Source of the DNA: Serripes groenlandicus
Lineage: Eukaryota; Mollusca; Bivalvia; Cardiida; Cardiidae
Direction of reading: 5' to 3'
Assembly: GCA_031761405.1 (NCBI GenBank)
Contig: JASEVX010000005.1
Location: 9,052,252 to 9,116,251 of the forward strand
Length of the DNA: 64,000 nucleotides
In this document: piece after piece, positions 44,508 through 55,583 of the stretch
Layout: each line of letters begins with the position of its first letter
How positions within the stretch are numbered: the first letter of the stretch is position 1
Program-made: the position numbers and the translations under genes
The notes under the pieces: generated by a model
Told to the model about the DNA's origin: nothing
Seen by the model: the letters and a program-made list of their open reading frames with translations, nothing else
Database searches by the model: none

Positions 44508-45212
44508 ATGTTTAACTAGTTTCTCGGTGCCATTTGTACAAAACTGCGTAGTGCTTAGGACAAAATGCCCCGTTCAGAGTATTGTTTTCTTGTACTACGT
44601 TTTGGTGAAAAGTAAAACAACTGAGTATTTTTTTTAACTCAACAATATACGTATTCAATTATCAGAAAGTTGTATTGGGGGACGAAATATGCTTTAACAT
44701 ACTGGTATCATGCGAAAGATCCGTATGTTTGCATTTGTTCTTAGTGGTTTCCACTTGGTAGCAGAGACGTCATGGTTGTGTGTACTGTGGGATCTTCATT
44801 GGTACGATTGACCGAGTATATTGATACAAAACGTCGTATACAGCAAAACATATCGTAAACCTCGTTGATGAGTATTTCAAAACCAACCGGTACCAATCGT
44901 AGTCTGAAAACATCGTGAAACAGTGTTCCCTCTCCCTCAACCACACCCCCTGTGTTTCTGTCAGTAACGCAGATGCAAACAGACCAGAAATCCACCGATT
45001 CGCCTCAATATTCTCAGGTATGCCCGCTAACTAACGAAAAAGCAACATCACAGCCACATGTACAACGTGGATAATTCGACCAGCAAAGAGATGTATAATA
45101 ATACGCATTCCCGCAGTCTTAATCGTGTCTTCTTTGTACGCTAAGTCATTCAATCATAAAGCCTTTGGAAAGTTCATATTGTCATGAACAGACGTGCGTT
45201 CATGCAATCTGA
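44508..45212. other. No firm gene; contains a weak minus-strand frame
   Basis: Unique sequence. The only item of interest is the open frame at 44,741-44,995, listed separately. Confidence 0.45.
44741..44995 (-). CDS. Open frame of about 85 codons, possible exon, unrecognised
   Basis: The minus-strand frame contains GGVVEGEGTLFHDVFRLRLV and ends TMTSLLPSGNH before a stop at 44,741. No ATG opens it. A pyrimidine-rich stretch, TTTCTGGTCTGTTTGC, ahead of TTACTGACAG near 44,958 could be an acceptor, which would make this a terminal exon. The composition is more balanced than the flanks. I recognise no domain and cannot join it to another exon. Confidence 0.2.
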   Translation of the reverse strand: MDFWSVCICVTDRNTGGVVEGEGTLFHDVFRLRLVPVGFEILINEVYDMFCCIRRFVSIYSVNRTNEDPTVHTTMTSLLPSGNH

Positions 45213-45467
45213 GTGAATTGATTGATTTAGGTTTAACGCCGTTTCCAACACATTTGCAGTCATAGCAATGGCTGCCAGTTCACGAACCATGTGTTTCCTG
45301 ACTTTCTCATACTAAGAGTCCACACAACAGACTTTCCAAGCAACTGGCTGCATTTCCACATAGACTGTTAGCTCAAATATGGAAAACAAATGACGATTGT
45401 CACAGTGACTTATGCCAAACGTCTGAACCCCTGGATTGACAGCCCGCGTTGCTACTGGCGCAATTTG
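45213..45467 (-). mobile_element. tRNA-derived SINE, minus strand
   Basis: Read on the minus strand, the head GCAACGCGGGCTGTCAATCC runs into AGGGGTTCAGACGTTTGGCA and the body CACTGTGACAATCGTCATTT. The tail is GGAAACGGCGTTAAACCTAA then ATCAATCAATT. This is the same family as 5965-6264. The B box is changed to GGGTTCAGACG. The head end directly abuts the 91-bp array. Confidence 0.7.
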
Positions 45468-45469
45468 AT

Positions 45470-47392
45470 TGACGTCGTGTATAATATTTAAACTATTGTA
45501 ACGGTCGACAGTCGACAGTCGAAAGTCGTGTGTAGTGACTCCACTATGTCGTTTAATAACATGGTCAATCTTACTGACGTCGTGTATAGTAGTTAAACTA
45601 TTCTAACGGTCGACAGTCGTGTGTCGTGACTCAACCATGTCGTTTAATAACATGGTCAATCTTATTGACGTCGTGTATAGTAGTTAAACTATTATAACGG
45701 TCGACAGTCGTGTGTCGTGACTCAACCATGTCGTTTAATAACATGGTCAATCTTACTGACGTCGTGTATAGTAGTTAAACTATTATAACGGTCGACAGTC
45801 GTGTGTCGTGACTCAACCATGTCGTTTAATAACATGGTCAATCTTACTGACGTCGTGTATAGTAGTTAAACTATTATAACGGTCGACAGTCGTGTGTCGT
45901 GACTCAACCATGTCGTTTAATAACATGGTCAATCTTATTGACGTCGTGTATAGTAGTTAAACTATTCTAACGGTTGACAGTCGTGTGTCGTGACTCCACT
46001 ATGTCGTTTAATAACATGGTCAATCTTACTGACGTCGTGTATAGTAGTTAAACTATTATAACGGTCGACAGTCGTGTGTCGTGACTCAACCATGTCGTTT
46101 AATAACATGGTCAATCTTACTGACGTCGTGTATAGTAGTTAAACTATTATAACGGTCGACAGTCGTGTGTCGTGACTCCACTATGTCGTTTAATAACATG
46201 GTCAATCTTATTGACGTCGTGTATAGTAGTTAAACTATTCTAACGGTTGACAGTCGTGTGTCGTGACTCAACCATGTCGTTTAATAACAGGGTCAATCTT
46301 ATTGACGTCGTGTATAGTAGTTAAACTATTCTAACGGTTGACAGTCGTGTGTCGTGACTCAACCATGTCGTTTAATAACAGGGTCAATCTTATTGACGTC
46401 GTGTATAGTAGTTAAACTATTATAACGGTCGACAGTCGTGTGTCGTGACTCCACTATGTCGTTTAATAACATGGTCAATCTTATTGACGTCGTGTATAGT
46501 AGTTAAACTATTCTAACGGTTGACAGTCGTGTGTCGTGACTCAACCATGTCGTTTAATAACAAGGTCAATCTTATTGACGTCGTGTGATGTAGTTAAACT
46601 ATTCTAACGGTCGACAGTCGTGTGTCGTGACTCCACTATGTCGTTTAATAACATGGTCAATCTTATTGACGTCGTGTATAGTAGTTAAACTATTCTAACG
46701 GTCGACAGTCGTGTGTCGTGACTCAACCATGTCGTTTAATAACAGGGTCAATCTTATTGACGTCGTGTATAGTAGTTAAACTATTCTAACGGTTGACAGT
46801 CGTGTGTCGTGACTCAACCATGTCGTTTAATAACAAGGTCAATCTTATTGACGTCGTGTATAGTAGTTAAAGTATTATAACGGTCGACAGTCGTGTGTCG
46901 TGACTCCACTATGTCGTTTAATAACATGGTCAATCTTATTGACGTCGTGTATAGTAGTTAAACTATTCTAACGGTTGACAGTCGTGTGTCGTGACTCAAC
47001 CATGTCGTTTAATAACAAGGTCAATCTTATTGACGTCGTGTGATGTAGTTAAACTATTCTAACGGTCGACAGTCGTGTGTCGTGACTCCACTATGTCGTT
47101 TAATAACATGGTCAATCTTACTGACGTCGTGTATAGTAGTTAAAGTATTATAACGGTCGACAGTCGTGTGTCGTGACTCCACTATGTCGTTTAATAACAT
47201 GGTCAATCTTATTGACGTCGTGTATAGTAGTTAAACTATTCTAACGGTTGACAGTCGTGTGTCGTGACTCAACCATGTCGTTTAATAACAAGGTCAATCT
47301 TATTGACGTCGTGTGATGTAGTTAAACTATTCTAACGGTCGACAGTCGTGTGTCGTGACTCCACTATGTCGTTTAATAACATGGTCAATCTA
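45470..47392. repeat. 91-bp tandem array, about 21 copies
   Basis: The unit begins TTGACGTCGTGTATAGTAGT, continues TAAACTATTCTAACGGTCGA and CAGTCGTGTGTCGTGACTC, and ends in ATGTCGTTTAATAACATGGT then CAATCTTA. The period is exactly 91 bp (45,576, 45,667, 45,758). Two unit types alternate irregularly, one with CCACTATG and one with AACCATG. Three units share a TGTGATGTAG deletion. The first unit has an expanded GTCGACAGTCGACAGTCG. Copies are about 95% alike, which implies recent homogenisation. Confidence 0.97.
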
Positions 47393-48105
47393 ATTAAAGG
47401 TTACAATACACCAAATTAATTGCTTCTTTGTTTTCATGTAAATCAACCTGTTTCAGCCCTCAATTATCACACTTGCTAAGCGTTTCTCATGAAGACCACC
47501 ATATATCATTAAAAAGAGTTACCTCTGAGGTTTAAATCAATTCAAAGAGAATGGGGGAGGTGGATGGGTCATGCATTATGCAAGAAAGAATTCACCAGGC
47601 GAAAATGGTTATCGTAACTTTTGGACCAAATCGGGCCCGGACAAAGCCGGTGTATAGCATTCGCTACTTTCTCTTTCGAATAACGTCAAAATACTTAAAG
47701 TGATAAAATTAATAATTTCCAGTGCATCCCATACACATTTACAATGGATTTAAACTCAATATAATATATTCAATGCCTTCTGGTGATGGTATACACTCAA
47801 TTATATGCAAACAAAGGGTTTTTTAAGGGCTATGTAGGTGTAGATCAGCATGACAGCGGATGTATTTGGCGTAATTTGACCTAAAACGTAATGACCGATG
47901 ACAACCAGAACTGCCATATTGGTATGTGGGTTACCTTTGAACCGGTAATGTGTCTTAATGTGTCATTTCGTAATGACCAAGCGATGAGGGTTTTCTCATC
48001 GTAACATTGCAAAACAGATGTTCTTAAAAAGAAAATCATACTTTGGATTGTTTTGAAAACACAAGGCTATAATGTATAGATTAAATGTGTATACGTGCAT
48101 GCTCA
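47393..48105. other. No gene seen
   Basis: Unique AT-rich sequence with no supported feature. Confidence 0.5.
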
Positions 48106-48109
48106 TTAA

Positions 48110-48290
48110 CCATTTCGCTGACAAAGGCAATTAAAGGTGTTTGCAAACAATGCAGATTTCAGGTGAGAGAGCTCACAACATCATTTACAACTTAGACATA
48201 ACATTTTACCAAATTCCTATTGGACGAGACATTGAGTGGGCCAGTTTTGATCATGGAAGACTCGACTTTGTGAAACTCGAAAGTGAAAAA
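48110..48290 (+). mobile_element. Family D MITE, strongly diverged
   Basis: TTAA (48,106-48,109) is followed by CCATTTCGCTGACAAAGGCA, a changed left terminus. GTTTGCAAACAATGCAGATT and CAGGTGAGAGAGCTC follow. GGAAGACTCGACTTTGTGAA matches the GAAGAGTCTACTTTAATC block near the right end. No clean right terminus remains. Confidence 0.5.
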
Positions 48291-48536
48291 AATAAGTAGT
48301 TTTCATCGGCATACGAGAGAAGTATTAACACAAAAGTAGTGCTATGTTCCCTTTCATAAACAAGATAAATGCAATATGAGTCCGCCATCGGTCCAGATGA
48401 TGAAACAATTTGTATTAATACTGGTTCTATAAGAGGATGAGGGTTTCATCCCCAAGTGAGTGTTATCGCAATACGCAGTAATCGTAACTTGGTGTTATTC
48501 TAATTGTGCTGTGCTTTGTATTTCAATATTACATTT

Positions 48537-48785
48537 GAGCCGTCCCACGAGAAAACCAACATTGTGGTCACTTCGTATTGTATCGACCAAGTCGACGCAG
48601 GCTAATTCGGGCCGGCACTTTCCGTCTTAGGAGGATAAAGGTATTGAGTAATTATTCCTGAAACAGCAAATCCACAGGAGGCTAAAAATGTATGTCCGGG
48701 TTAGCCTGCGCCGCACGTTTAGGCTGATCCGGGTCGATATTTTACGCATATGTCCACAATGTTGGTTTTCTCGAGGAACGCATCG
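48537..48785 (-). mobile_element. Family A foldback MITE, minus orientation, diverged
   Basis: The left end is GAGCCGTCCCACGAGAAAAC and the right end TTGGTTTTCTCGAGGAACGC, without the final GGCTC. The left half contains GGGCCGGCACTTTCCGTCTT. About 12 bp of the GATCAGCCTGCGC block are deleted. Confidence 0.75.
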
Positions 48786-50311
48786 AAATTAATCGTTGTT
48801 AGCGCTCCTCTCAAGATAACACGGGGACCCAAGGACATAAGGATGGAATTCGGATTTACCTAACACAGTCGTCGCTCGAGCTTACATTTCACGTAATGTA
48901 TGAGCCTGTGTGTTAAGGTAAGACCTATACAAATAGGTATCCGCCGATTAGAGTATGTTACCTTAAACCTCTTATGTGATTTCGGGTCGATAGTGTTCCA
49001 CTAATATTTATGGCTCGCTTTGTTTGTGTGTTTCTTTCACTGAAAATATGTTATAGTAGCACAGGGCGAGTTCATATGGGATCCGAGAACAGCCCGAGTG
49101 CACTCGGAATCCATTTGAATAGTGATACTTTTAACCTTAGTGATGTCATTTTGACCTTTTGACCCGAATCCTAATAACCCACCTCAAGCCTGGGGTTACT
49201 AGCATTTCAAAATGGCGACCAACGATGTTTACTACTCATTCGGAATACCTCGGTCATGAATGCTTCACCAATGGATGATGAAGGATTACGGAATTACCCG
49301 AATAGTTCCGAATGGTTTACTACTAAGACGAGGAAACACCGTTCAGATGGAAAGCATTAGTGCGCATGTTTTCTGAATTTATATTTAGACATGACGTACA
49401 GTTCTCTATCCTAGAGAAGCCCATCCGAACTCGCTCACATTGTCTTGGTTTAGTCTAAATACACGATACATGCAGAGTCAGATAGTTAGCTAAATAAACG
49501 CAGCTAATCAAAGTGTTTAGAATTAATCATACTTCGAACGTATTCCTAAATAATTAACATTATTGCAAAACAAGCATTTTCTGAAAATTGCGTTCGGATA
49601 TTTGAACAATTCTCGTTGTCAGCACACAATAAGTTCAAGTTGATCATTGTTAATAGTTCTCTAGAAGGATCTTGTATCATTCCCTTGTGTATATTATAGA
49701 AATAAACGATGATTGTTATTTTGCGTATTCCGGATTTTGCTGACTTTTTTTTGTATTTCAATATGATGTCTTGTTACCGAGCACCTCTTGGGAAAAGGGA
49801 ATCATAAAGTATATTCCGACTGAAGAAACAGGGAAGATTACTGTATTGCGCATTTAAGATACGGGCTAAACAAAAAGATAGTAATACATATATTGCACTG
49901 ACAATGGCTGAACACAAAAAGAACCATTCACGCAAGTGATTAAGAATTGACTAACGCTAACAAGAGCAATGACAATGTGACATGCTGACTTCGTATACAA
50001 TAGACTGGTTCACAATTAGAGGGTCACTATGTTCAAGCATCAACAGTAATTTAAAGTATTACTTAAAGTTATGATAAGGCAAAACACCATTGATTTGATT
50101 ATACTATAGTAGTTATATGGACACTTAATGATAACCCTTTCCGACATACAACAAATCTGCAATTGAAAAATATAAAAACATCTAGGCTAACACTTGGAAT
50201 ATAAACTTTAAAATAAATATTAATTGTTGAATCGAGTTAAAAACGAGTTCGGGCAAAGGGGGACAATGATCATATTGGGCTTGCTAATACTTGATTTGCA
50301 AGACAATGTTT
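48786..50311. other. No gene seen; family E left end at 50,135
   Basis: About 1.5 kb of unique AT-rich sequence. AACCCTTTCCGACATACAAC at 50,133 followed by AAATCTGCAATTG is a family E left end without a recognisable right end. No coding motif was found. Confidence 0.5.
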
Positions 50312-51748
50312 GATACAGTCGGTAATAAAATGCTATGTGGTAAACGCAACAGTCGGTGATACACTACTATGTGTGGTAAACGCAGCAGTCGATAAATCAT
50401 ATTATCGGATAATATGATGTGTGCAGAACGCAACAGTCGGCGATAACATGATGTGTGCTGAACGCAGCAGTCGAGGATGATATGATGTGTGGTAAACGCA
50501 ACAGTCGCTTAAAAGATGTTGTTTGATGAACGCAAAATTCGGTGTTAATATGATGTGTGGTGAACGCAACAGTCGACGATAATATGTTGTGTGGTGAACG
50601 TAACAGTCGGTGATGATATGTTGTGTGATGAACGTAACAGTCGGTGATAATATGTTATGTGGTGAACGTAACAGTCGGTGATAATATGTTGTGTGGTGAA
50701 CGTTACAGTCGTTGATAATATGTTGTGTGGTGAACGTAACAGTCGACGATAATATGTTGTGTGGTGAACGTAACAGTCGGTAATAATATGTTGTGTGGTG
50801 AACGCAACAGTCGTTGATAATATGTTGTGTGGTGAACGTAACAGTCGGTGATGATATGTTGTGTGGTGAACGTAGCAGTCGGTGATAATATGTTGTGTGG
50901 TGAACTTAACAGTCGTTGATAATATGTTGTGTGGTGAACGTAACAGTCGGTGATGATATGTTGTGTGGTGAACGTAACAGTCTACGATAATATGTTGTGT
51001 GGTGAACGTAACAGTCGGTGATAATATGTTGTGTGGTGAACGCAACAGTCGTTGATAATATGTTGTGTGGTGAACGTAACAGTCGGTGATGATATGTTGT
51101 GTGGTGAACGTAACAGTCGGTGATAATATGTTGTGTGGTGAACGTAACAGTCGACGATAATATGTTGTGTGGTGAACGCAACAGTCGTTGATAATACGAT
51201 GTGTGGTGAACGCAACAGTCGTTGATAATATGTTGTGTGGTGAACGCAACAGTCGGTAATAATAATCTGGTTGGTGAACGCAACAGTCGGTGATAATATG
51301 TTGTGTGGTGAACGTAACAGTCGGTGATAATATGATGTGTGTTGAATGAATGAATGAATGTATATTGTTTTATGGCGCATCGACAGCTAAGGTCATTTAG
51401 CGCGCAATTCAATTTAATTATTCATGATCCCTGGGTAAACAAACCAGTACTAGGCTAGAAAATGTGCATTGCCCAAGTGCACTCCACCATGAGATGTGTG
51501 TTGAATGCAACAATCGGTGATGATATGTTGTGTGGTGAACGCAACAGTCGGTAATAATAATCTGGTTGGTGAACGCAACAGTCGGTGATAATATGTTGTG
51601 TGGTGAACGTAACAGTCGGTGATAATATGATGTGTGTTGAATGCAACAGTCGGTGATGATATGTTGTGTGGTGAACGCAACAGTCGGTGATAATATGTTG
51701 TGTGGTGAACGTAACAGTCGGTAATAATATGTTGTGGTAAACGCAACT
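50312..51748. repeat. 34-bp tandem array, about 37 copies, with one insertion
   Basis: The unit is AACAGTCGGTGATAATATGT plus TGTGTGGTGAACGT, with 34 bp between AACAGT starts (50,602 and 50,636). The left edge (50,312-50,540) is more diverged and has longer spacings. A 145-bp retroposon-like insertion splits the array at 51,349-51,492. A segment of about 304 bp is repeated on either side of it. The long minus-strand frames of His-Asn-Ile-Leu repeats arise because 34 bp is not a multiple of three. Confidence 0.95.
51349..51492 (-). mobile_element. Short SINE/LINE 3'-end insertion inside the 34-bp array
   Basis: GATGTGTGTTGAATG, 15 bp, lies on both sides (51,334-51,348 and 51,493-51,507). Read on the minus strand, the insert ends AGCTGTCGATGCGCCATAAA then ACAATATACATTCATTCATT. 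That is a 3' motif (CGATGCGCC-TAAAAC) followed by an ATTC-type tail, familiar from mollusc SINE and LINE ends. No tRNA head is present, so it is probably 5' truncated. The unoccupied site occurs in the repeated segment at 51,619-51,650. Confidence 0.75.
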
Positions 51749-53025
51749 TGTTTTATGGTGTAGATGATGATGTACGCCTTGGCAGCAGATGTCTTTATGA
51801 AACTTCCTTCAAGAAAAAACTCAAATTGTTTAAGGAAGCAAATTATTTATTTCACACAATATGACTTTATAAAAACGAAACTTCAATTGTTCCAGGTGAG
51901 ACGGATTTCCTCAGATCTGACTACACTGAAGCTATCATATTAGGTAAGTTTTAAACGTGGATGTTGAGACCACAATCTGAACATGCTGACTGAAATATAA
52001 AAAGGATTTTGTTCTTCATCTAAAATGAAAAGATGTCTCTCTGATAGGTGAATGACTGTTCCCGGTTCCATAGAGATCGATAGAATGTTACTGTGGTATC
52101 TTTCACCGAGAACTAAATTGGTGGAAATTGATCGTTTATAACTCTATTCGTATCATCAAGTATAACAGTTATTCAGTGGATTATCCCTTTACCCAGATGA
52201 ATGGCTGCAAACTGTCGAGAGAAAATGTCTGGGTAAATACAGATACCATTAGAACTGATTAGCGAATATCTAGTCAAATATGAATTTAAATTCATACGAG
52301 AATTAATACGCATTATGAGAAAATGGGAACGATTAGTGTTCGTGTGATTCTTTTTTCTCTGTCTGAAACGTAAATTGTTATAAAGGGAATTTATTGTTTT
52401 TAATTTGTTTCAATATGGGTAATTTTGAAATTCACATTTAAACGGTTCAGATATGATTAAAATAAATTTCGAAATATGTATTATTAAAAGAAAAAGCATT
52501 ATAGAAAACAAGGAGTTTGTAAAGAAGTGTTGTTTTCACAATAGCAACGGCTATTTTGTGTCGGATATTAATCAAAACCCCTGATACATTCGACTTAATT
52601 AAATACTTTATCTTTGCCCACAAAATGGTTTCACTCTGTATGATAATAATTCTTCCATTATTCTCAATTTTACTCTGACATTCCTTTAGCATTCTTTGTA
52701 CATCTTATCATGTAAATGGTTAAGGGCGGTGCTCTTAAGAAAGAATTCCCCAAATGGCCATAAGAACTAGCAAACAATAAGTGTATTTTCCATTGGTTTA
52801 TTTATTCCCGTTATTCATTCCTTCATATGCCATTACATGATTTGTTATGATATACAAAGGCTAACATTGATATATTAATCGACAGAGGCGAACAATTTAG
52901 ACAAATTACATTGATATTATAGGAGGGGTGATTCAAAAGTAATAGGATTTTGTGAGAATCAAACATTTTAGAAATAAACTTGATCTTATCAACAACTATG
53001 TTAGACATTCAGATTCCGTGAAATC
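51749..53025. other. No gene seen
   Basis: About 1.3 kb of AT-rich unique sequence. An 81-codon minus-strand frame at 52,447-52,692 is lysine/asparagine-rich, as expected by chance in AT-rich DNA. Confidence 0.5.
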
Positions 53026-53286
53026 AGCCGTCCCGCGAGAAAACCAACAATAATGGACTCTGTGTTAAGTATCGACACGGATCAGCCTAAGCATGCCGCG
53101 TATGCTTACCCGGATAGACACCTTTCGACTCCTGTGGATTGTCTGTTTCAGGAATAATTATGTTATAGCTCTATCCACATGAGACGGAATGTGTCGGCCC
53201 GGATCAGTCTGCGCAGTTTGCGCAGGCTGATTTGTGTCGATATATGATGCGGAGGCCATAATGTTGGTTTTCTCGCGGGACGGCTC
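53026..53286 (+). mobile_element. Family A foldback MITE
   Basis: It begins CAGCCGTCCCGCGAGAAAAC and ends TTTTCTCGCGGGACGGCTC. GATTGTCTGTTTCAGGAAT and GAGACGGAATGTGTCGGCCC are in the middle. It is full length with scattered substitutions. Confidence 0.85.
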
Positions 53287-53342
53287 GAATGATGAATATT
53301 GTACGTACTATGCGAGCAGGTAACTATGGTTACGTCATACTG

Positions 53343-53758
53343 CATCGTTGTTATAGTTAAGAACATCATGAAATTGACAATCTGAGCGGAACGTGATTGG
53401 ATCGTGAGCGTGATTGGAACGAAGTTGGGACGCTTTAAGAGCGGAACGGAATTTTGCGCTATTTACGAAACAATCATAATGAATGAAAAAATCCAATCAC
53501 ATGAATGCTTCGCTCATTTATAATTATTTTACGAAACTACCTTTGATCGAAAAAAAAAGCCTTCACAGTGAGCGTAAAAACGCGATCAATTTGAACAGAA
53601 CGGGAAAAGGCAATCACAATCATTTGAACGAATGAATGCTCTAAGAGCGGATTGGAGCGTGAGAGGATTGGACCGTGAGCGGAGCGGAACTGAACGGAAC
53701 GTAGCGGAGCGTGAACGGTAAATTTGTCAATTTCATGATGTTCTTAACTGTAACGATG
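53343..53758. mobile_element. Family H: 416-bp MITE rich in GAGCGGAACG
   Basis: The left end CATCGTTGTTATAGTTAAGA then ACATCATGAAATTGACAA is matched by an inverted right end, TTGTCAATTTCATGATGTTC then TTAACTGTAACGATG. About 25 bp are perfect, with a looser 10 bp outside. The interior has direct and inverted GAGCGGAACG, GTGAGCGTGATTGG and ATGAATGCT words, forming a foldback. No coding frame and no second copy in the window. The target duplication is unclear. Confidence 0.75.
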
Positions 53759-54064
53759 TTCCTTTTGCATACTAAATTTGACGCATTTACAGCTCTTTTA
53801 GATCAATTTCTTCTTTTGCCACGTTTTAGGTGACCGTGAAAGTAGAGATTAAACAGATACAACTTCGGAATTAGTTCTATCAAATTGTTTTTACTTTAAT
53901 ATCAACTCTTCTATAAAGATAATGTTTTATACTAAACTTGAAAAAGTAAATGTACTAACATATGATGAAAACCCACCAAGTCGGTAAAATGGTTAAGAAA
54001 TGATTGGCGCCCGGACACTCCCTCTTTTGTTTTCTTAGCATTACATCTTTATCAATAACAATTC

Positions 54065-54300
54065 ATTATGGTCTCTGCGTAAAGTATTGACCCGGATCAG
54101 CCTAAACATGCCGCTCAGGCTAACCCGGACAGGCATGTTCGCCTCCTGTTGATTTTCTGTTTCAGAAATCATTACTCTATACCTCTATCCCGCTGAGATG
54201 GAATTTGTCGGCCCTGATTAGCCTGCGCGGACTGCGCGGCTGATCTGGTCCGATACATTACGCAGAGTCCATTATGGTGGTTTTTATGGCGAGACGGCTC
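54065..54300 (+). mobile_element. Family A MITE in tandem unit 1, left end lost
   Basis: From ATTATGGTCTCTGCGTAAAG to TTTATGGCGAGACGGCTC. The GAGCCGTCCCGCGAG left terminus has been replaced by unit sequence. The right end has TTATGGCGAG in place of TCTCGCGGG. Confidence 0.75.
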
Positions 54301-54528
54301 ATTTTTGGTGACCGTGAAAGTAAAGATTAAACAGATAAAACTTCGGAATTGGTTCTATCAAATTGTTTTTCTTTAATATCAACCCTTCTATAAAGATATT
54401 GTTTTATACTAAACTTGAAAAAGTAAATGTACTAAAAACCATGTCGGTAAAATGGTAAAGAAAAGATAGGCGCCCGGACACTCCCTCTTTTGTTTTCTAA
54501 GCATTACGTCTTTATCAATAACATTTCA

Positions 54529-54722
54529 CTTAGTAATTGACCCGGATCAGCCTAAGATGCCGCTCAGGCTAACCCGGACAGGCACGGTTCGCCTCCTGTT
54601 GATTTTCTGTTTCAGAAATCATTACTCTATACCTCTATCCCGCTGAGACGGAATTTGTCGGCCCTGATTAGCCTGCGCGGACTGCGCGGCTGGTCTGGTC
54701 CGATACATTACGCAGAGTCCAT
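54529..54722 (+). mobile_element. Family A MITE in tandem unit 2, both ends lost
   Basis: It begins near TAATTGACCCGGATCAGCCT and stops at ACGCAGAGTCCATT. Comparison with unit 1 shows deletion of about 30 bp at the right (ATGGTGG to GGCTC), between short ATT repeats. Confidence 0.75.
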
Positions 54723-54962
54723 TTTTGGTGACCGTGAAAGTAGAGATTAAACAGATAAAACTTCGGAATTATTTCAATCAAATTGTTTTTACTTGAACAT
54801 CAACCTTCTATAAAGATAATGTTTTATACTAAACTTGAAAAAGTAAATGTACTAAAATATGATAAAAGCCCACCAAGTCGGTAAAATGGTAAAAAAAAGA
54901 CTGGCGCTCGGGCACTCCCTCTTTTGTTTTCTTAGCATTAAATCTTTATCAATAACATTTCA

Positions 54963-55120
54963 CTATGGTATCTGCGTAAAGTATTGACCGGATCAGCCTA
55001 AGCATGCCGCTCAGGCTAGGCCGGACAGGCACTTTTCGACTCCTGTTGATTTTCTGTTTCAGAAATCATTACTCTATACCTCTATCCCGCTGAGACAGAA
55101 TGTGTCGGCCCTGATTAGCC
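54963..55120 (+). mobile_element. Family A MITE in tandem unit 3, right third lost
   Basis: It runs from TATGGTATCTGCGTAAAG to TCGGCCCTGATTAGCC and then switches abruptly to AACTTGAAAAAG of the next unit. The switch point is an internal rearrangement junction. Confidence 0.75.
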
Positions 55121-55252
55121 TAACTTGAAAAAGTAAATGTACCAACATATGATGAAAACCCACCAAGTCGGTAAAATGGTAATGAAAAGATTAGCGCTCG
55201 GACACTCCCTCTTTTGTTTTCTTAGCATTACATCTTTATCAATAACATTTTA

Positions 55253-55583
55253 CAGCAGACAACCTTAAATATTTCTATAAAAAGCTTGAAAAATGTCTCT
55301 AAACGATATGAGCAATTTCCACTTTCGTCAAATGTTTCATTAAAGCATCATCCACAATTGCGCCGAAATGCGTATGGAACGCCTGTACTGTCTAATGATG
55401 CTGTATTGTATTATACGCAGTACATGTTCATGTATACGTGATACATATCTCATTTGACATGGTACATTGTTCATGATATACAGTGCCCTTTCAGTTACAT
55501 AGTGTGGTTATTTAATAAAATGTAGCGCAAAAGTGTAAAGATACAGTAGAATAACCATTATATGGTGTGCTAACAACTTCATA
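55253..55583. other. No gene seen
   Basis: ACAGCAGACAACCTTAAATA near 55,252 is a family E-like word. The rest is unique. Confidence 0.45.

Larger units (their letters stand above)
53829..55252 (+). repeat. Tandem amplification of a 420-480-bp unit that includes a family A copy
   Basis: Units start GGTGACCGTGAAAGTAGAGA at 53,829, 54,307 and 54,727, spacings of 478 and 420 bp. Each carries ATGTTTTATACTAAACTTG, CACCAAGTCGGTAAAATGG, GACACTCCCTCTTTTG and then a family A remnant. A fourth, truncated unit begins at 55,122 in mid-unit (AACTTGAAAAAGTAAATG) and stops at about 55,252. Successive deletions distinguish the units. Confidence 0.88.

Noticed and set aside
50545..51746. Minus-strand frames of up to 234 codons with repeated His-Asn-Ile-Leu
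   Set aside because: They translate the 34-bp array in shifting frames. Several frames are open at once and the units differ as DNA, not as protein.
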